A stretch of DNA of 64,000 nt, taken from assembly GCF_032062135.1 (NCBI RefSeq), contig NC_092866.1, positions 26,469,861 to 26,533,860 of the forward strand. Reading direction: 5' to 3'. Under the pieces are notes generated by a model that did no database searches, had not been told where the DNA came from, and saw only the letters and a program-made list of their open reading frames with translations. Below are positions 1 to 13,100 of this stretch, one piece after another (within the stretch, counting starts at the first letter, position 1; each line of letters opens with the position of its first letter). This DNA is from Pyxicephalus adspersus. Lineage: Eukaryota; Chordata; Amphibia; Anura; Pyxicephalidae. The translations under genes and the position numbers were made by a program.

Positions 1-355
1 GTGGCTCAGTGGTTAGTACTCTGGCCTTTGCAGCGCTGGGTCCCGGATTCGAATCTCGTCCAGGACTCTATCTACATGGAGTTAGCAGGTTCTCCCCGTG
101 CTTGCGTGGGTTTCCTCCTAGTACTCCCACATTCCAAGTTCTCCCACATTCCAAAAACATGCAGTTAGTTTTATGGGCTTCCCCCCAATATTGATCTTAG
201 ACTGTATTAAAGACATAAAACTATGGGAGAAACATTAAATTGTAAGCCCCTTTGAGGGACAGCTAGTGACATGACTATGGACTTTTTACAACGCTGCATA
301 ATATGTTGGCGCTATATAAATACTGTGTAATATTATTAATAATAAGAATAATAAA
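1..355 (+). mobile_element. tRNA-derived SINE, nearly full length
   Basis: A tRNA-like head starts at base 1 with an A-box-like TGGCTCAGTGGTTAG (2-16) and a B-box-like GATTCGAATCT (46-56). A body follows with TTCTCCCCGTGCTTGCGTGG near 91. The tail has GAGGGACAGCTAGTGACATG and ends in an AT-rich (ATT)n run near 330-355. The same 3' tail recurs at 7118, 34222 and 52365. The 5' end may be cut by the window edge by a few bases. Confidence 0.85.
2..56 (+). promoter_or_regulatory. internal Pol III promoter of the SINE (A and B boxes)
   Basis: A-box-like TGGCTCAGTGG at 2-12 and B-box-like GATTCGAATCT at 46-56 have spacing typical of tRNA-derived SINEs. Activity cannot be judged from sequence. Confidence 0.7.
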
Positions 356-1812
356 TGGACGTGAAACATGGCCATTTGCAACGTTTGCAATAATGATGGA
401 GCAAGGGGAGGTAAGTTTGATTCAAATTTAACTTAAGATTTTCAAAAAAAGATGTAAAAGGATTCAATTTTAGAGTGCTTTAGTGCTTTAGATGTTTGTC
501 CAAATAATTTAAGAGTATGAAACAGACTTTAGGTGAAATAGCTGACAGTGAAAATTGTAAACCAAAAAGAAAAGAAAATAGAGTGTTTTGCCAAGAAGAC
601 TGAATAACTAAGCATGACCATCTTACATGACAAAAGTTAAAATCTCAATTACGGCATTTAAACACTCCTCCTCTTCAGACATGCAACTCATTCTCTAAAG
701 ACAATATATATGACTAGTGTTCATGTTCAATGTAAAGCCAGGTGATATTGCTATGACAAGCAAATGAGAACTCTGTATACATAATTAGCCATTTAAAAAA
801 AGAACACTGTAGGTGTGCAATGGTGTGTTAACAGCCCCTGATTGGATTATAGTGTATATTCAGAATAACATTTATACTCCCAAGGCATTTGGATTAGCAA
901 ATCTAACCAGAGGGAATTTAAAACTCTTGTCTTAGTGACTGAACACTTAGTGCATACTACAAAATGCTGTAACTGTATTTATCCAGAGAATTAGCACCAG
1001 GAAGGTAACTTTTTAAAATACATAATGGCAAAATAAATTGACAAAAAATGGTTTGTCCCATTTCCAGAAATAACCATTTTACATGGCTTGTGGGCTGAAT
1101 TAGAAGAAGAAAAAAAAGAAAACAAGGAAGTCAACAAAATTCATGAAATGAGAGGGAAAACTTATTTTTGTATGAAATATATGGTATAGGCAATTTACAC
1201 AAATCAAGAATGGTTAACAGTTTTTCTATAAATGCATAGCATTTATCAAACTGGTGAAACCAACATGGTTAGTCTTGTTAGCCTGTAAAAAGTAAACAAT
1301 GAAAAGAGTAGTTGGAGTAGTTCCAACAATTTTTCTATACTAGTATATGGTAAAATATGTAGAATGTTCTAATCCCAGATTTAAACCCAGTGTTCTAAAG
1401 GTTATTTAATCATTTTAGAATGGTATAAGCTGAACTGTGATGATGCAGTAATACTTTGTTATGACAAAATTTATATTGGAATTACTATGATGTGAATTTA
1501 CACATTTTTGGTATAAAAAGTTGTAATTTGAGAATATGTAAATATCAAGCTATTTTAGCAATTGTAACGATTGTCAGGTTTATACTGTATTTTTTAAAGG
1601 AAAAATAATAATTGTTTATTTATATGAAAGCAATTAGGATTAAAAAATATACTGTATATTTTTATAATTTTGACTTACTGCATTATTAGAAACACTTTTC
1701 ACCAGTACAGGGTACATACATTTAACAAACAGCTATCCATATTTTATAAATGAAGTTAGCCATCCTTTATTAAATAGGAATACTTATGCTTAAATTTTCC
1801 ATGTTTTTGAAG
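356..1812. other. intron sequence, AT-rich, no recognised element
   Basis: This stretch lies between the SINE and the first visible rasgrp2 exon. It is AT-rich, with short A and T runs, and I recognise no coding sequence or repeat family in it. Confidence 0.6.
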
Positions 1813-2094
1813 GTCTATGATTCACTTTTGGAGCTCCTTACATCTTCTGATAACTATGCAAGATACAGACGCAGGTTTGCATTATGTGATGGCTTCCGTT
1901 TTCCAGCCCTTGGAGTTCACCTAAAAGATCTCATGGCTCTGCATGTTGCTCTTCCCGACTGGTCTGATAAGTCCAGAGGTGTCATAAACATCTCCAAGAT
2001 GCGGCAGGTGTATAAAGTTGTTCATGAACTGACTGAAACCCAGAGGTTAGAACCACCAGTGAAAGCAAATCCCGACCTTCTAAACTTGTTAACG
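1813..2094 (+). CDS. rasgrp2: rasgrp2 exon: C-terminal part of RasGEF (CDC25) domain
   Basis: Ninety-four codons in phase 0, from acceptor AG at 1811-1812 to donor GTGAGA at 2095. The protein reads [20 protein letters not shown] at its start and includes [20 protein letters not shown], the conserved RasGRP block in which the GVHLKDL helix contributes to the catalytic core, then [10 protein letters not shown] at its end. Just upstream codons are open back to 1786, but the acceptor and the family alignment set the exon start at 1813. The match to mammalian RasGRP2 is continuous and free of stops, so the exon looks functional. Confidence 0.95.
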
Positions 2095-5000
2095 GTGAGA
2101 CATTTCAGATATGGGAGAAATACAATTAAAAACATCAAACATACACATACAGGACTATACACAATTAAAATGCTTTAGGGAGCTTTGATTAAAAACTGGC
2201 TGTATTGTTGTTGGACAGAAGTTCAATTAAATTATAGTGGTACATTAATATCCAGTCCCTATTTAGAGCAATCTAGAGTTTTGGATTTCAATATGAATTT
2301 TTTGAATTGTTTGTACTTGTATGGTTATATGAAAGTTGTAACTAGGCTTTTGCTTAGGGCTACTTGTGGAGATTCAGTCTACAGGACCACCTTCCTTGGT
2401 ATGAAAAAGTAAGAGTTCTCTTAATCCAGCACTTTTGTGTTAATTTGTCTAAGCCTCCTTTTTTTACTTATTTTATTTTTTTATATATTTTTTTTTCATA
2501 CTCTTTGGTTTGGTTTTCCCTCTTACTGCTTACTCTACCTCCTAGGCTTCGACTCTCCTTCAGTTTGAAATATTTAGGGTGTTAAATAGTTCTAGGGATG
2601 GGCCATTGCAGAATAAATAGCTGCTCAGGGCTAGGATATACCTTGCCTTGTTTTTTTACTTTTTCAATCTTCTTGGCGACAGGGATACTGATCCTCTGAT
2701 AAGAGATAAAGAAGGACAATAGGGTGTAACCATGATGTTAGATCAATGTCTATTACATGACATGGACACACGTTTGAAGTTGTTAGGAAGTGGGGGATCT
2801 GGACTGAAAAATGGGTGGGGCATAATTTTTCTGTTTTACCACCCAGGCATGTTGCAGGCTGCCATTGACCTCAACCAGGCTGGTCCTTTTCAGCTACTTG
2901 TGCTTGACAAGTTTGCTTTTCTTTTGCTGTTATTTTTTCTGTAATCCTCCTAAATTTTCTTGTAAGCTCTCCACATTTGGTTTCGAAAGTAGCCAAAAAA
3001 TATCTAAGGGGAGTCTTAGGCTCTTATCAGTGCTTGCAGGATCACATCTGTTTTTTTATGCTTGCAGGGGTAAAAGTCCTAAGGCATAGGAGGATCAAAA
3101 AGTTGAAAACATACCACCATTCTCTTCTCCTAAGTCAGACTGATATCCCTGTTAAAATTCAAGTCTTTATTATCAATGGAGCAGTAGGTTGGGTATACAC
3201 ATACCCTTTATATGTTAGAGCTGGTTTCATGCCCTAAAGCCTGGTACAGGTTTTCCACTGGGGAAGGGTATGTGTTGGATGTATATGGCTGCTGACTTCA
3301 TGTACAATAGAGTATGTGCTGATTGTGTAAAGCAGGGTTCAGCAAACTCCGGGCCTTTAGGCCAGATACGACCTAGCTGGTAGTTCATTCCGGGCTAACG
3401 CCCCCTGGCCGATCCGGCCTAATGCTGGTCGGCAGCCGCAGGATCTGCCAGGAGGCATTAGGAACTACCGGAGCCGGAGCCACCGGTGCTCCCTCCTTGC
3501 TGGGGCTCCCCTATTTACCGCGGCAGGCCTGATACTTCCGCCTCCCGTAAATAGGGAACGCTGCCTGAAGGTAAATCCCTCTCCTCTGCAATGCATACAG
3601 AGGAGAGGGATTTTACTTTAGGGGGCGTTCCTTGGTGGTGGGCAGAGCCATTAGGGCAGGACTCAGAGTCTGGCCTAGTGTGCTCCCGCCCACCCCTAAA
3701 ATGGCCATAAAAGTTTGCCAACCCCTGGTCTAAAGGAAGTTATGAGAGATAAAGTAGTGGAATCTTTAGAAATTAAGCCTTATATCTTAAAGCCAAGCTC
3801 TTGATAAAATGAAGCAGTTGATGTAGTCTTAGGAGCAAGGATAAATACATTGCCAACTTCTGCAGATTATGTTGTAGTTAGAAGAGCCGACATTAACCAT
3901 TTGAGATAATTGAGTACCTGACCATTCCCTTGGATTTACTTAGGAAGGCCCTGTAACCCAGTTCCAGGGGTAATGAAATAAAGCATTTAGCAAGTTATGA
4001 AGTGACCATGCTTGTTTGTGAAGGACTGCATCAAATTTAAGAAATGATGACTTCATCCGGACCATTGATACCATCAGCCAGATGGCACATACATTTTAGG
4101 ATCATTTTCAGTAGTATTGGGACTGGTTCACGTTTGATCAGGGAGTTCTCTTGTATTGGTAAGTTCACCATGATCTCCAATAGTGGACTTGTTCATCCAA
4201 CCTTGGCCAGACATGTCTCTTGGTTCTTGAGACTGAAGCATACTTAAAACAAATGCCAGGTCCCTTGCCATACTTTATAGAACTTAAAGCAGCCCCATTT
4301 TGCTCAGGTATCGTTCCAGAAAATCCATCAGGGTAATGGGTAAAGCTCTTCTTTACATTTTTACTTTACTTTACATACATTGTGAAGGAATTTTGCTCAG
4401 GTATCGTTCCAGAAAATCCATCAGGGTAATGGGTAAAGCTCTTCTTTACATTTTTACTTTACTTTACATACATTGTGAAGGAAGTAGACACCCAAAATAT
4501 TTAACTACTTCAGACAAAGATTTTGTTACTGGGCAAGACACATTTGACAGTAGTATTAGCTGCCTACTTGCCAGGGAACAGAGAACATCAACAGTAAGAT
4601 TGATGACATGGCAAAAATATGGATGAAATAAATGATCATGCTTTTTTTCCTGGATGTCATCACTGTTCTGTTTGTAAATGAGAACAACCAATATGATATA
4701 TTCATGTAATTATGAGAAAATTTATTTGAATGCATCTACTTCCGCAAAAACCGTGTCAGAGATTCGTCCCTTTTTCCTGTAATCAACCTTTATGGTTTTT
4801 ACTTCTGGACAAGGTTTTATTTGTCTTCTCCTGAATTTTGTTCAGTGCTAATAGGGAGTTGGGTACTGCCTATGGGTCACCCAGGTTCTCTTATGAAAGT
4901 CTATTCCCACCGGTTTTGGAGAGTTTTAATAAATCAGGCCTATTGTGTACTAAATTTATTTATTTTTGTAAATTTTTGTAAATTGAACGATTTTTGTACT

Positions 5001-7069
5001 GCCCTGTGTTTTTACCTCCCTTGTGTTCCTTAAGCTAGATATGTCCTGTCGTATGCTGGTAAGAAGTGAGCTAGCGATACAAAAAACATAAATATAAAAC
5101 TGTAATTTTCTTTTGTTTGTTTTATTGCTGGCATATGCACATTTCAACATAAATTCATATTACTGGTCTAATCATGAAAAGCTGGAGTGAAGAAACTCTT
5201 TCTTTATTAACTAAGAGGGTGGTCATGTGGAGTTAGAGAGGGGAAACCTAAACTGTCATATGCTGGTCTTTGGATAGGGTCATATAATCTCATATATATA
5301 GTACTTCTAGTGTGACAGATTGGTAGCCATGTTTAAATATTATAACATTTATTAGAGTTTTGTAAAATAAAAAAGTAATCCTTGTAAAGTACATTGAGTT
5401 AAATGACAAAATTAGGTGCCTGGAATCAGGACATACATTTTAATCCTTATATAATTGTTGTATGCACCCCTTATAAATACATAAATAAATATTTTGGCAC
5501 CAAACATTTGGGGTTTTCAGAGAATTACTATACCACAATTGTATACAGTTAAAGTTTATTCATTCCAAACATAAATAGCTATTAACAATAAAGACATATA
5601 CAAAGTTAAAATGATGTCATATTAAAGGCAGGTAAATACATTGGCCCTGATTTATTAAAGCTCTCCAAGGCTGGAGAGAATACACTTTCATCAGTGAAGC
5701 TGAAAGATACAGCAATCCTGGAATGGATCTGGTCCGGAATCAGCGTCACTGATAAAAGTGTATTCTCCCCAGCTTTGGGGAGCTTTAATAAATCAAGCCC
5801 ATAGTCTTTTACATCATGTAAGCTCATCATACATTGAACAATTACATATAGTAAATATTATCACTAAATAGTTTCACTTGGTAACGTGTTTCACACTGTC
5901 TACCCTGCTTCATCAGACCCAGAAACTATGTTGAATAGATGATTTGCATAGATTTCTTTTAACTTTATATAGTATATACGAGACTCCATATCAGAGAGTT
6001 CTATAATATAACATTCATTATATATATTAATTCTCTGAAACCGCAAATGTTTGGTGCCAAATTATTTATATGTACATTGAGTTACATTGAGTTTTAAAAA
6101 CAAACCACAATTTTAACAATATTTGATCCTTTAATTATTTTTTTTCTAATAGATAAGTTTGACATTGTGGCAGATTGTTCTTGCCACCAGAAACTCATTT
6201 TAAAAGAGAGAAAAAGTGTATTTCGAATGTAATGGTTCCTAACATGCTGGCACAGGACTCAAGCCTGCTGTTTGCTATTTTTCTTTGGCAAATGCTTACT
6301 TGCAACAGATGAAACATGTAACTCAATCATATTTTAAATCACATATTTGGACATAAGTAAAATTCACTAATGACAATAATTTTTATTTGTAAAAAAAGTT
6401 TGATTTGGGCTCAATAATAAATGTATTAATTTGTTTATTTTTGCAACATTCCTTGTGTTTAAGGTTTCCCTAGATCAATATCGCTCAGAGGAAGAGATAT
6501 ACCAACTATCTCTGCAAAGAGAGCCAAGGACACGGTCATTGGTAAGAGCATAGTCTTAGGTGCATGTGTGTGATGTGGTCTAAGACCAGTAAACTTTGCA
6601 TTAATGCTGAGGTAAGTCAACTGTCCATTTATATCAATGATACTTTATGTCAGTTTTTAGTTTTTAACACGCTGATTTCAAATCAGTGTTTAGTTTTTCT
6701 ATAGCATGTCTATTTTTTGTGATTAAGGTAATTATATATTTTATGATTTTTGGTATGATTATCCTAAATGTATTACAGGGTTTAATGGCAATTGTCTATT
6801 GATATCATGCCTATTGAGGTTGATATCATGCCTAAAAATTGTATTAATCATCCAGACAGTTTTTTTGTGTGTGGTTTCATCACAGCGAAAGCATAATGTC
6901 ACCCAATTGCTGCAGATCCCAAGAAGATGTAAAAATTGAACCTTGGCTATCTACTTGGGCTCCACATATCATCTCTACCAGTTGTTTCAATAGACTGCAT
7001 GACTGGTTTAATGAGCAAAAGCCAGCAATGCAATTTGCATTGTTGATGGTGTGGATAGAACTGCAAGAC

Positions 7070-7106
<37 letters not shown>

Positions 7107-10100
7107 AATATTAATAAACAAGATTTATATAGCGCCAACATATTACGCAGCGCTGTACATTAAACTGTACCATTTCTATTTTAACCCTGTAAAACTAGCT
7201 AAAACTAAGCACAAAATTGCTCCAAAAACTGTTCTTCAAAACAATTTATTGCCTGTTCTTGTACCACCACATGATGGACTTGCTGCCTTTGAAGGTGAAG
7301 ATGAATAGAGTGAAAATGCAACCAACAGTCCTCCTGTCAGGGTCTCTACAGGCAGGTAGCATGGAATCACCCAAGGCATGGAGTCTAAGTGACTCTAGGT
7401 CTTCACCAGGGCACCCTGCAAGGAGTGATGAGACAGTAGCCTGGAGACCACAGGACTCTTTGCTGCTGGGGGTCACCAGGTAGTGAAAGCTAGAGTGACC
7501 TCGATGTGGAGACAGGTGGCAGACCAAAGGAGTTAGATTTCAGGCATAGATCTGGGCAGGTAGCCAACAGGTGTAGTCAGAGTCCAGGCACAGGTCTGGG
7601 CAGGCAGTAAACAAGCTTGGTCAGGGTCTAGGCCCGGGTTAGGGCAGGTGGCAAGCAGGCTTAGTCCAGGCATGGGTCAGATCAGGAATAGCAAGAGGCA
7701 CAATACAGAGTAACAAGGTAACTGGTGCAAAGTCACAACACCAGCCTCCATTACTGCTGAGACTAAATAGACTCTGTCCCTTTAAGGAGCTCCTCCTCCA
7801 AGACAGGAAGTGCTGTATGTTCTGTCAGCCAGAGACAGAGAGAGTGAGTGCTGCGCTTGGCAGCCCGACAGGGCACACAGGCATAAGATGCAGCAGGGCG
7901 GTTTAGAAGGGATGCCTGTGGGTATTGTGACACATCCAATCCTGATTATGTGGCTAATGAAGATTCAGAGCCAGAGATTTTTTACACAACCAGAGCTGAA
8001 TTATCTCATTTGTGATCTAAATCTATCCAAAGACAAAGCAGTACTTCTTGATTCTAGGTTTAAGCAGAAGCACTTGCAAAGAGTATAACTGTAATTCACT
8101 ATAGACCAGGAAATCATAACTTGACAACTTACTACACTGATGACGGCTCATTGTGCTATGTCCATGACATCAATGGATTCTTCAACAGTTTGTAACAAGA
8201 GCATGTTCCTTCTGTTTGGCATCTCTTCTCAAAGAGGCATGAAGGCCTACTGCATAATGGAAATTAAGTGTAAACTAAGTGTAACAGTTTTATTAATCCA
8301 AAGGAGTCCTTTGGAGCAACCTAAAGATATTAATTAAATCAATCTAGTATAAAGCACACTAGTGGAACACCTGTAGTGATCTAAAGGTTCATTGGCATGT
8401 TGATGGGAATGCATGTGAGCTTCACAAAATACTACTGTTTCCTGTGCCCCTGGGACAGCCAAGCTAATGTGGAACATTATGTCTTACTATTATACCTTTT
8501 TTGCACTCCCATCTATAGTTCTTTCCAGAAAATCTTGGCATGGCGAGTGACTTAGAGTGTTTTGTTTTCTCTGATGATTACAAAAAATGTTTTTTTTTTG
8601 TTGCATTGTTTTCATAAACAACAGCAATCCTACATCACTTTTCAGTGATAGATCTGCTTCAAGCAATATTTTTGTTACTGTGTATACCGTGTTTCCCCGA
8701 TAATAAGGCATCCCCATCAAATAAGCCACCCCCCGATTTTTGCTCAAACAATTAAAATAAAGCACCCCCGAAAAATAAGACATCCTCCGATACCTGATAC
8801 TGTGTGCCTCTGTGTGACGCACATGAGTGATCAGAAGGGGACAATCAATGGCACATGAGTGATCAGAAGGGGACAATCAATGGCACATAAGTGATTTTCA
8901 ACAATAAATGTGTACTGTAGTCTTCTTCATGGAAAAAAAAAGACATTCCCCTGAAAATAAGACCTAGGGCATATTTTGGCATTTCAAAAAATATAAGACA
9001 GTGACTTATTATAGGGGAAACAGGGTATGTAGTCCAATGCAGCAGACAGTGCTATAGCAAGAAATGTGCAGGATACATATATATTAAGATATCTTTCATT
9101 GGTTGTATACGTTATCTGCCCCAACATACCACCTTTATATAACGCTGTTAGTATTAGGCTGCCTTTCCAACACTGGCTCAAAGCTCTTGTTATCGCTACA
9201 CTCACAAATCAAGTTGAGTAAATTTGACCACACTCCTGACCCATTGTCACCTCATACTGTACATTGTTGGTCCCATAATGTCCTGCTTTTTGTCCTAAGC
9301 CATATCAGTTATACTCCCTCTCCCCCACATATACAACCACATCTGCTCACTCCTACACCTCTTTCTCTGAAGATGTAATTCTTACTACCCTTGTGCTACT
9401 GTTCTAAATACTCCTAAAAAAACATTAATATTCGCTATTGCCATTGCATACATTTATTTCTGTATACCTTTTTGCATTATTTACACAAAGCTTTTACTTT
9501 ATCCATAGTGAAGTAAGCTTGCATATAGTACCTTACAATTATAAAGGAAACATTTAGAAAATCGACAAGTAAATACAAAGTGAATACAACATAATATATC
9601 TGGATTTCCCTTTCAATTTATCAGCAAACCCCAATCAAGTCCCCCTCACCTCCGATGGAAGAATGGGCTTCTGTCAAATCAAAGCCTGACCAGGCGTTGC
9701 TATGTCAGCATATAGAGAAAATGGTGGAGGTGAGTAGACTGTTACTGTAATTTCAATTTCTCTGATTGGTAAATACTGGTGATGACAGCTTTGTCATTTA
9801 AAGTAAATTGGTACTGTAAGACTATTGATGACTTCTACTGGTAATGTTTATTGCTTGACTTTTTTTTTACTGATTCAGTGTTTTCAACGCTCAACTTAAA
9901 GTTTCTTCAGTACTCAACTCTGACTGTGAATTCAGTAAAAACAGAGCAAAATGTTTAAAATCAGTAACAATGTGTTGTTCAATAAATTAATGTTATAGTA
10001 TTAACAACACAATGCATTTCTAAACCAGATTAATTTGCTTTGATATTTCGCTTGTTTTACTTTTTATCCTAATGTTTCTATTGTAAAAATGTGGTTTACC

Positions 10101-13100
10101 TACCTAATTATTACCATACCTTTAAGTGTTTTGATCATCAAAGTATTAATACAATGTAGAAACTGGCTTCAAGGACATCATTAAAAAAGAAAATATGATG
10201 CTTTAAGGGTGCCTTAAAGCTGTTCACGTGTTTACTACTAAAGGGCAAGAAAAAGTTTTGCCTTTGGGGGGGAAACCGGGGTACTACTGTAATGCACCTG
10301 GGCACACAAACCACAACCAACTCCAGATATCCTTCAATCATGCTTTATTTAATGTCATAAAGCACGACAAGGGTTAAGTCCAAATAAGCGAAGTACAAGA
10401 GGGTAAGGCAAAGGCAGGTCAAGAACAATCCGAGGTCAGGGCAGGCAGCAGGCAGAATGGTCATTAACAATCCGAGGTCAGGGCAGGCAGAGTTCAGGCA
10501 GAGTCAGGTTCAGACCAGGTCGCTATGGAGATGACAAAAGGAGATAAGCAAAAACTAATACAAGGACGCACCCAAGCATACTGTGTTCACAGAGGCTATA
10601 GCGGGCAATGGTGTACAGGACAGGCTCTCCTTAAATGGCCAGAGTGACCAATGACCTTGCGCCACCTGGCGCCATCTGATAGGAGATGGACTGAATCCCC
10701 TGCGGCTGATTGGCCGCAGGGAGTTTAAACTAACTATGTCCTGCCCCGCGGCGAGGCAGCCGAGCGCCACGCCCTCGGGGGGTACAAGAGGCACGCATAT
10801 TAGCACACGCACCTCTTCCCACAGCACCCCTAGGACGTGCACTACTTTGCACATGCAAAGGTGACTGCCTCTACAGTCAACAATCAATTTTAAAATCCTA
10901 TCCCTACATCTGGAGGCAACCAACAGGGCTGCCCTCTCTTTCACCATTACTTTTCAATCTTGCACTTGATTCTTTACTGCAGGTACCTAGCCCTACTCCT
11001 CAATTTACGGGCCTCAGCATTAGACCATATGAGCTTAAAATTTCTATTTAAAATCTTTCGCTGATGATGTCTTACTCTTCATATCCAACCACAAATTCTT
11101 TTAACCTTGCATCATTAATGTGATTCATCACTTTGGGTCCATTTCCGGTTACACAAAAAAATTCCAAAAAACTTTGGCATTATATGTATCATCAAAACAT
11201 AATCCTCCTTGGCATGCTTCTTTCCCATTTCAGTGAGCTAAACATCAGTTCCCTTATTTAGGGGGGATTATCCCCAAAAACCTGGCTTGTCATTCTTCAA
11301 TGTCACAACCTCACTACTTTTATGTGCTCCTTGCGACAAACATTCTCCTCCTGACGGTTGTTCAAACTTTCCTTTTCTGGCTGGGTTGCACTTGTATTGG
11401 TATATTGTTACATTGTTGTATTGCCTATTTTATCTATTCCAAACTCTACCACTTTACTTGACTTCAAAAGATGTGCAACAAATCAATTTCCTATGAGCAT
11501 TTCTATTGGCAGTCGTCTGGATAGAAAGTGAGCTTAAGCATCTTTAGACAGACTAACGTGAATGGTGACTTTCCAGACATAATTCAGTACAATGAAGCTG
11601 CACTGTTTTTTATAAATAAAGCAGAAATAAACAGAAAAAAAACTCACCTTTAATCTTGCAAATCCCTCGATCCCGCTTTAGATATCCTTAATTGCGTCCT
11701 GCACTGTCCTTTGATCTCTCATAGTCCCAGCGCGCAGGAAGCGCTGGGCACCGTCATCTGTGTTGGTCTTCTTAGCTACATCTCTTGATCTCACGCTGTG
11801 CATGCATGAGATCGTCATTTTTTTCCCCCCAATGTATTAAAAAGCCCCTTCTGCGCATGTGTATGCCTGAGGTATATATATTTGACTATTTTCTGAAATG
11901 TTAATGCTAGATATATTGTATATCCATATAAATAGTTAAAGACAATTATGAGATATATATATATACAACTTTTTACATAACCGAACTAATTGACCATCCC
12001 ACATTGTTTTGTTTATTATTTAGTATAATATACCATGTGTCTCAACTTTGCCTGAGGAAGCCTTTCGGGGAAAATGCATCAAAATTAGAGACAATCAATG
12101 CTCTTCTTTGTTTTTTTCAACATAATCCTCTGCTGGTTGGTTTAGAACAAACAGACATAACATTGACAGGAACCTTAATGTTTAGTGCCTAGCCTGCGTT
12201 CCCACTAGATATAGTGGGTGGGCAACATTTGCTATATGCCAGAGGGGAAAGAATGTATAGTTACTCTTATTCGGGTGGTCGAATGTCAAAGTCGAACACC
12301 ATTAAAGTCAATGGGAGGAAAAATTTGGGTTTTTTTCAGCACTGTATAGAGCTTCTGCAGCCTCCAAACAGATGTAAAAAGATACATTATAAAAAGATAC
12401 ATAAAAAGATACATTGTAAAAGGATACATAAAAAGATACATTATAAAAAGATACATTGTAAAAGGATACATAAAAAGATACATTATAAAAAGATACATTG
12501 TAAAAGGATACATAAAAAGATACATAACACTATTACATACCCCCTGTACTTCACATGAATATTAAAGAGCACCTGTCACATCAATATTAGGCTAAAGCTA
12601 GGTATACACTTCCAATAATTATTGTTAGAAAACGATTTGGAAATTTTTCATTTGGATATTGTTACTTGTTTATATTTATTTTTTTGTATGTTTTGAACAC
12701 TATTCTAAGTATTTTCTAAATATACATGTGCTAAAAAAAACTTGCTATACTTTCTCTTTATTTTTTTTCGTATGATCTCGTATGATTTTATGATCTCGCA
12801 TGATTTTATGATCGTATGATTTTATGATCGTATGATTTTGTATGAATGGGTTTGGCCCATTCTACTATGCTAAAAAAGAGGGAACCTGCATTTATTTGGT
12901 TTGACAATAATCAAAAAAGAAAAGAATTGTAAGATCCTGTTTATTACTTCACATTGGTGAGGATTTAGAGTGAGTAGGTATCAGTTATCCTCAAAGATAG
13001 TATGTCCTATAATATTTTTTTCAAAATAAATATGTATACAAGTTCAGTATATAATATTTAGGGACTAAGAAATTTAGGTGATGTTCCTTAATCTAACAAT

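Larger units (their letters stand above)
5478..6075. mobile_element. inverted-repeat element with hammerhead-like motif and nested MITE
   Basis: The left arm around 5493-5525 (TTTGGCACCAAACATTTG) is repeated in reverse complement around 6031-6062 and continues in both directions to about 48 bp. Between the arms lie a palindromic MITE at 5643-5800 and a minus-strand hammerhead-like motif at 5881-5920. It resembles the elements at 43076, 48139 and 53142 in plan but not in arm sequence. Confidence 0.65.

Noticed and set aside
1..73. tRNA gene
   Set aside because: The A and B boxes are present, but the sequence continues into a SINE body and tail and no complete cloverleaf with an acceptor stem is evident.
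7051..7308. Open frames with poly-Leu, poly-Ile or poly-Tyr
   Set aside because: Translation of the (ATT)n tail of a SINE.
12375..12526. CRISPR array
   Set aside because: Repeats are direct, spacer-free tandem units in a vertebrate genome.
12214..12558. 114-codon open frame rich in KIHYKK
   Set aside because: It is produced by the 14-bp minisatellite; the opposite strand is open for the same reason.
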